Source: Thermoleophilaceae bacterium (GTDB taxonomy: Bacteria; Actinomycetota; Thermoleophilia; Solirubrobacterales; Thermoleophilaceae). Taken from it: a stretch of DNA of 41,952 nucleotides. Under the pieces are notes generated by a model. The model was given only the letters and a program-made list of their open reading frames with translations, had not been told where the DNA came from and made no database searches. Shown one piece after another: positions 38,049 to 41,952 of this stretch (positions within the stretch are counted from its first letter, which is position 1; every line of letters starts with the position of its first letter). A program made the translations under genes and the position numbers. The stretch covers positions 1-41,952 of the forward strand of contig JACVRW010000014.1 in assembly GCA_014534235.1 (NCBI GenBank), given 5' to 3'.

Positions 38049-40054
38049 GAGCTGGCGATCAGGAAGTAGAGGGCGAGGCCGGCCAGGCCGAGCAGGAGCA
38101 GGAGCGCGTACGCGCGCAGGTAGCCGGTCTGTATGGCGCGGGCGAAGGACGTGCCGGCGCGGACGAGCCCGGTGGCGCCCCCGACGATGAATCCCTGTAC
38201 GAAGTCGGTCTCGACCACGCGGCGGCCGAAGGAGCCGGCGGTCGCTGTGGGCCTGACGAACACGGCGTCGTAGAGCTCGTCGAAGTACCACTTGTTGAAC
38301 AGGAAGGCGTGCACGCCGGCGAACCGCTCGCGGAGCCGGTCGGCCGTGCCGGGCCGGCGCAGGTAGACGGTGAACGCCACGGCGATCGCGGCGATCGCGA
38401 GCAGGCCGCCGACGACCAGGCCAATTAGCTCGGAGCCCTCGGTGGGGGCGGTGTCGTGGAAGCGCGAGTCCTCGAACGTCGGCTCGAGGAAGTGCTCGAT
38501 CACGTCCGTCACGCCGGGGATCTGGACGACGCCGGCCACCAGCGCCAGGAGGGCGAGCGGCCCCATCGCCGCCTTCATCGGCCACGACCGCTCGGCTATG
38601 TGGTGCTCGGGACCGGGGAAGCCGACGTCGGCGTCCTCGGGCTCTCCGGACATCGGGTTTTGCGGCTCCCCGTGCGCCAGGTGCCCCTCCTCGAGCTCCC
38701 GCGCCTCGGGCACGGGGTCGCCGTAGAAGACCCTGAAGACCATGCGGAAGGCATAGAACGCGGTGAGCCCCGCGGCGACGTAGCCGACGATCGCGAGCGC
38801 CCAGTACCAGCCGCCGCGGTTGATCGTGAAGGCCAGGATCTCGTCCTTCGAGAAGAAGCCGGCTGTCAGCGGGAAAGCGGCGAGGGCGAGCGCGCCCGCC
38901 GTGAAGGTGACGAACGTGAACGGCATGGCGCGGCGGAACCCGCCCATCCTGTCGATGTCCTGGAGGCCCGCCATCGCGCCGATCACCGAGCCGGCGCCCA
39001 TGAAGAGGAGCGCCTTGAAGAAGGCGTGCGTCATGAGGTGGAAGAGCCCGGCCCCGTAGGCCGCGACCGACACGCCCAGCACCATGTACCCGATCTGAGA
39101 GATCGTCGAGTAGGCGATGATCCGCTTGAGGTCGGTGACCGCGAGCGCCACCGTGGCCGCGAAGAAGAGCGTGAGCGCTCCGATGATCGCGCCGATGTCG
39201 GCGGCGGTGGGCGCCAGCTCGAAGAGCGGATGCGTCCGGGCGATCAGATACACGCCCGCGGTGACCATGGTCGCCGCGTGGATAAGGGCGGAGACCGGGG
39301 TGGGGCCCTCCATCGCGTCCGGGAGCCAGGTATGGAGCGGCAGCTGGGCCGACTTGGCGAAGGCGCCCACCAGGATCAGGAGGCAGGCCGCGACGAGCGT
39401 GCCGTCGTTCCGCGTGAACGCGTCTTCCGCGCCCTCGAACACGCCGGCGTAGCCGAGCGACCCGGTCTCGTTCAGGAGCAGGAAGGCGGCGATGAGGAGC
39501 CCGACGTCGCCGATGACGTTCATCACGAACGCCTTGATCCCCGCGTACGTGGCGGTGGTGCGCCGATACCAGAACGAGATCAGCAGGTAGGAGGCCGCGC
39601 CGACGAACGCCCAGCCCACGATCAGGAGCACGAAGTTCGCCGCCAGGACCAGCAGCAGCATGGAGAAGACGAAGTAGTTGAGGTAGGCGAAGTAGCGGGC
39701 GTAGCCGCGGTCGCTCGCCATGTAGGCGACCGAATAGACGTGGATCAGGAACGAGACGCCGCTGACGACCAGGCACATGAACACGGACAGCGGATCCACG
39801 AGGATGGCGAGATCCGCCCCCACGCCGGCGGTGCCGACGTAGGTCCACGCCGAGTCGACCACCGAGCGCTCCTCCGCCGGAAGGTCCTGCAGCTGCACGA
39901 GCGCGCCGATGCTCGCCAGGAAGGCGAGTCCGATCGCGGCGCTGGCGAGCCAGCCGGGCAGCCGGCCCGGGAGCACCCGCCAGCCGAAGGAGGTGACGAA
40001 GAGCCCCGCGAGCGGAAAGGCGAGCACGAGCCAGCCGTAGGAGGTCGCGCTCAC
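38045..40054 (-). CDS. nuoL: NADH-quinone oxidoreductase subunit L
   Basis: A 669-residue largest antiporter-like subunit, whose C-terminal lateral amphipathic helix runs along the membrane arm. Recognisable blocks: VDPLSVFMCLVVSGVSFLIH, AFVGAASYLLISFWY, KSAQLPLHTWLPDAMEGPTP (conserved Lys and loop), ALIHAATMVTAGVYLIARTH and KRIIAYSTISQIGYM. A hydrophilic insertion around residues 455-495 (PVPEARELEEGHLAHGEPQN) lies between membrane segments, slightly longer than I expect. GTG at 40054 overlaps the nuoK stop (GTGA). Confidence 0.96.
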   Translation of the reverse strand: MSATSYGWLVLAFPLAGLFVTSFGWRVLPGRLPGWLASAAIGLAFLASIGALVQLQDLPAEERSVVDSAWTYVGTAGVGADLAILVDPLSVFMCLVVSGVSFLIHVYSVAYMASDRGYARYFAYLNYFVFSMLLLVLAANFVLLIVGWAFVGAASYLLISFWYRRTTATYAGIKAFVMNVIGDVGLLIAAFLLLNETGSLGYAGVFEGAEDAFTRNDGTLVAACLLILVGAFAKSAQLPLHTWLPDAMEGPTPVSALIHAATMVTAGVYLIARTHPLFELAPTAADIGAIIGALTLFFAATVALAVTDLKRIIAYSTISQIGYMVLGVSVAAYGAGLFHLMTHAFFKALLFMGAGSVIGAMAGLQDIDRMGGFRRAMPFTFVTFTAGALALAAFPLTAGFFSKDEILAFTINRGGWYWALAIVGYVAAGLTAFYAFRMVFRVFYGDPVPEARELEEGHLAHGEPQNPMSGEPEDADVGFPGPEHHIAERSWPMKAAMGPLALLALVAGVVQIPGVTDVIEHFLEPTFEDSRFHDTAPTEGSELIGLVVGGLLAIAAIAVAFTVYLRRPGTADRLRERFAGVHAFLFNKWYFDELYDAVFVRPTATAGSFGRRVVETDFVQGFIVGGATGLVRAGTSFARAIQTGYLRAYALLLLLGLAGLALYFLIASS

Positions 40055-40350
40055 CCGCGCAGCTCCGACATCTCATCCACGTCGATGCGCAGGCGATTGC
40101 GGTACATCGCGACGATCATCCCGAGCCCGATCGTCACCTCGCACGCGGCGATCACCATTACGATCAGCGCGAAGATCTGCCCCGCCTCCCCGCCGTGCAT
40201 ACGGGCGAACGCGATGAGCGCGAGGTTCCCGCCGTTCAGCATCAGCTCGAGGCAGAGGAGGATCACGAGCGGATCTCGCCGGACGATGACGCCGGCGGCG
40301 CCGATGCAGAAGATGAACGCCGACAGGACGAGGAACCAGACGACGTCCAC
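40051..40350 (-). CDS. nuoK: NADH-quinone oxidoreductase subunit K
   Basis: A 99-residue three-helix membrane subunit of complex I. The two functionally important Glu residues are seen in LLCLELMLNGGNLALIAF and VIAACEVTIGLGMI. Start is the GTG at 40350 (MDVVWFLVLSAFIF); GGAGG lies 10 bases upstream as a weak ribosome site. Separated from nuoJ by an unusual 165-bp spacer, unlike the other tightly joined nuo genes. Confidence 0.95.
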   Translation of the reverse strand: MDVVWFLVLSAFIFCIGAAGVIVRRDPLVILLCLELMLNGGNLALIAFARMHGGEAGQIFALIVMVIAACEVTIGLGMIVAMYRNRLRIDVDEMSELRG

Positions 40351-40515
40351 CTAGTGCCCGCCTCCGTGGCCGCAGTGCCCGGATGCCGAGGGAAAACCGA
40401 CGCGGGCAAGGACGCAGGGAGGGTGCGTGCATGAAATGCACGTGCCCGACCGAGGACGCGGACCGCGGAAGGTTTGCAGCCGGGAGGCGGGTGCTGCGGT
40501 CGCGGAGGCGCGCAC
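40351..40515 (-). other. 165-bp non-coding spacer inside the nuo operon (J-K)
   Basis: All other nuo junctions in this window overlap or are 4 bp apart, but here 165 bp separate nuoJ and nuoK. It contains a perfect inverted repeat CGTGCAT (40426-40432) / ATGCACG (40436-40442) with a three-base loop. I see no convincing gene. One minus-strand frame ends GHCGHGGGH directly before nuoK but has no start codon. Possible roles are an RNA-processing or attenuation hairpin, or the remains of a small lost gene. Confidence 0.5.
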
Positions 40516-41091
40516 CTAAGCCTGTACCTCCAACCTCTCCCGCGCCGGCGCCTCGCGCCTCGGGGGCGGCGGCTCCTCGAGCCCCCGCCTGCGTCGCGCC
40601 AGCACCACGGCGCCCACCGCCGCCACGAGCAGCAGGTAGGACGCCGCCTCGAACGGCACGAGGAAGCGCCGCAGCAGCAGCGCCCCGATCTGGCCCGGCG
40701 ACCCGAAGCCGGGTCCCACCTCGGCGCCGCGCGTGTCGAGCGCCTCGAGGCCCGTGCCGATCAGCGCGAAGGAAAGCTCGACAGCGATGGCCGCGGCGAA
40801 GAGCGGACCGAAGGAGCTGACCAGGCTGTCGTCCGCACGCATGGCCTCGTCCTGGCCGCCGATGTACGCGACGACGAAGACGTAGAGCACCATGACCGCC
40901 CCCGCGTAGACGACGACCTGGGCCGCGGCCAGGAATGCGGCCTGCAGGAGCAGGAAGAGGACGGCCAGCGCGACCAGGTGCGCCACCAGCGAGAGCACGC
41001 AGTAGAAGGGGTTCCGGAGCAGGACGACACCGAGCGCGCCGGCCAGCGCTCCGGTCGCCGTGATGAAGAACAACACCTGCTCGAACCACAT
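40516..41091 (-). CDS. nuoJ: NADH-quinone oxidoreductase subunit J
   Basis: A 191-residue five-helix membrane subunit of complex I, homologous to ND6. Features: ITATGALAGALGVVLLRNPF, AAQVVVYAGAVMVLYVFVV (the pi-bulge helix with conserved Gly and Tyr) and a last helix ASYLLLVAAVGAVVLARRR. The basic, Pro-rich C-terminus (RRRRGLEEPPPPRREAPARE) is an added tail. ATG at 41091, 4 bases after the nuoI stop. Confidence 0.94.
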   Translation of the reverse strand: MWFEQVLFFITATGALAGALGVVLLRNPFYCVLSLVAHLVALAVLFLLLQAAFLAAAQVVVYAGAVMVLYVFVVAYIGGQDEAMRADDSLVSSFGPLFAAAIAVELSFALIGTGLEALDTRGAEVGPGFGSPGQIGALLLRRFLVPFEAASYLLLVAAVGAVVLARRRRGLEEPPPPRREAPARERLEVQA

Positions 41092-41095
41092 GGGG

Positions 41096-41635
41096 CTATT
41101 CCCCCTCCATCCGCAAGGGCGTCACCTCCGGCGGGTCGGCCAGCAGCATCTCCTTCGTGAAGATCAGGTCGCTGCGGCTGTAGTCCGAGAGCTCGTAGTC
41201 GTTGCCCATCGTGATCGCGTCGAACGGGCAGGCCACCTCGCAGTAGCCGCAGAAGATGCAGCGGGTCAGGTTGATCTCGTAGACGGCCGCATAGCGCTCG
41301 CCGGCCGACACCTGGTTCTCGGGCGTGTTCTCGGCGGCCACGACCCGGATGCACTCCGCCGGGCAGGCCGCCGCGCACAGCGAGCACCCCACGCACTTCT
41401 CGAGCCCGGTGTCCTCGAAGCGGTGGAGCTTGTGGCGGCCGCGGAAGCGCGGGTAGACGGGCGTCTTCTGCTCGGGGTACTCGATCGTGACCGGCCCTTC
41501 GACCACCCGCCCGAAGGTGGTCCGCAGGCCACGCAGGGTCTCTCCGAAGACGCGGTAGACGGCGCCCAGGCCGCCCGGCTCGGGCCCGCGCTCGACGGGG
41601 GCGGCGGCTTCGCGCCAGTCGCTTACGGCGCTCAC
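41096..41635 (-). CDS. nuoI: NADH-quinone oxidoreductase subunit I (2[4Fe-4S] ferredoxin-like)
   Basis: A 179-residue peripheral-arm subunit carrying iron-sulfur clusters N6a and N6b, which pass electrons toward the quinone site. Two complete motifs are present: CVGCSLCAAACPAECI and CIFCGYCEVACPFDAI. The N-terminal part (about 1-55) contains RGLRTTFGRVVEGPVTIEYP, typical for NuoI. I start at the GTG at 41635 (MSAVSDWREA), which overlaps the nuoH stop (GTGA); the longer frame is antisense-like sequence through nuoH. Confidence 0.95.
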   Translation of the reverse strand: MSAVSDWREAAAPVERGPEPGGLGAVYRVFGETLRGLRTTFGRVVEGPVTIEYPEQKTPVYPRFRGRHKLHRFEDTGLEKCVGCSLCAAACPAECIRVVAAENTPENQVSAGERYAAVYEINLTRCIFCGYCEVACPFDAITMGNDYELSDYSRSDLIFTKEMLLADPPEVTPLRMEGE

Positions 41636-41952
41636 GTCACCACCAGCACGATCGCGGTCACGAGCACGTTGAGCGTGGCGACCGGGAGCAGGACCTTCCA
41701 GCCGAACGACATCAGATGGTCGTAGCGCAGGCGCGGCATCGAGGCTCGCACCCAGATGAAGAGGAGGATCCCGGCCATCAGCTTGAGGAACATCCACAGT
41801 GGGCCGAGCGCCTCCGGCCCGGGACCGTGCCAGCCGCCCAGGAAGCAGGCGGCCGCGATGCCCGAGATGACGACCATCTCGATGTACTCGGCCATGAAGA
41901 ACGAGCCGAATCGCATCCCGCCGAACTCGGTGTTGAACCCCTGCACGAGCTC
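41632..41952 (-). CDS. nuoH: NADH-quinone oxidoreductase subunit H, C-terminal part (cut by window edge)
   Basis: The last about 106 residues of the membrane subunit that helps form the quinone cavity. ELVQGFNTEFGGMRFGSFFM at the window edge is the conserved family block, followed by LMAGILLFIWVRASMPRLRYD and the last helices ending LNVLVTAIVLVVT. The frame is open to the window end, so the gene starts beyond 41952; the internal ATG at 41946 is not the start. Stop overlaps the nuoI start. Confidence 0.93.
   Translation of the reverse strand, partial: ELVQGFNTEFGGMRFGSFFMAEYIEMVVISGIAAACFLGGWHGPGPEALGPLWMFLKLMAGILLFIWVRASMPRLRYDHLMSFGWKVLLPVATLNVLVTAIVLVVT

Noticed and set aside
36510-40076. 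A 1188-codon minus-strand ORF covering nuoM and nuoL
   Set aside because: The first part is a wrong-frame reading of nuoL (Arg/Gly-rich); NuoM begins at the GTG at 38048. Not a giant fusion protein.
1-41952. Search for CRISPR arrays, tRNA or rRNA genes, transposases, integrases or phage modules
   Set aside because: No regularly spaced repeats, no cloverleaf-like or rRNA-like stretches and no mobile-element protein motifs were seen by eye; absence cannot be proven without a dedicated scan.

Overview
The window is about 42 kb of very GC-rich, gene-dense chromosomal DNA with no tRNA, rRNA, CRISPR array, insertion sequence or phage gene that I can see. GC-rich third codon positions, many GTG starts, TANNNT -10 boxes placed a few bases before start codons, a 14-subunit-type nuo operon and families such as the PxKF secreted proteins, TrpB2 and tandem DUF427 all fit an Actinomycetota genome. 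I suspect class Thermoleophilia (Solirubrobacterales-like), but that is an inference from protein style, not a search result.

Layout. 1-3.7 kb: a PfkB sugar kinase divergent from a quinone-oxidoreductase-like MDR enzyme, then an ECF42 sigma factor with its DGPF partner and a likely self-regulated promoter. 4.0-6.7 kb: a compact operon of DEAD-box helicase, cyclophilin and two thioredoxin-fold proteins. 6.7-8.9 kb: a decayed stretch with an open-ended ORF and a frameshifted PxKF/FN3 secreted protein. 8.9-18.8 kb: HAD hydrolases, an APH-type kinase overlapping a HAD gene (the ACAD10 domain pair), a cupredoxin, an RpiB-like protein, an Fpg/Nei glycosylase, a flippase-like membrane protein, an SDR, a saccharopine-dehydrogenase-like reductase and a CBS protein. 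18.8-24.8 kb: TrpB2, Rpe, a tandem ThyX-like protein and a cytoplasmic PhoD-like phosphatase. 24.8-29.2 kb: the proline-to-glutamate pair (PRODH, P5CDH) and a PHP phosphoesterase fused to APS kinase. 29.3-34.2 kb: an operon of two sulfatase-fold proteins lacking the sulfatase nucleophile plus a DHA2 exporter. 34.2-34.9 kb: a double DUF427 protein. 35.0-42.0 kb: nuoH(partial)-I-J-K-L-M-N of respiratory complex I, read leftward.

Two themes stand out. First, regulation and packing: nearly every first gene of a transcription unit has a TANNNT hexamer 6-12 bases before its start codon and no Shine-Dalgarno, implying leaderless mRNAs. In four divergent pairs with under 30 bp between start codons, the two -10 hexamers share one central TA (ANNNTANNNT) at the midpoint. 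Inside operons, start and stop codons overlap as ATGA or GTGA, and once probably as CTGA. Second, sulfur and phosphate chemistry: the PHP-APS kinase fusion could make PAPS and remove the PAP by-product in one polypeptide. Close by are two sulfatase-fold proteins whose active sites are altered (Thr in one, Ala plus a lost metal Asp in the other).

Many ORFs elsewhere in the six frames are antisense shadows caused by the high GC content; they were left out.
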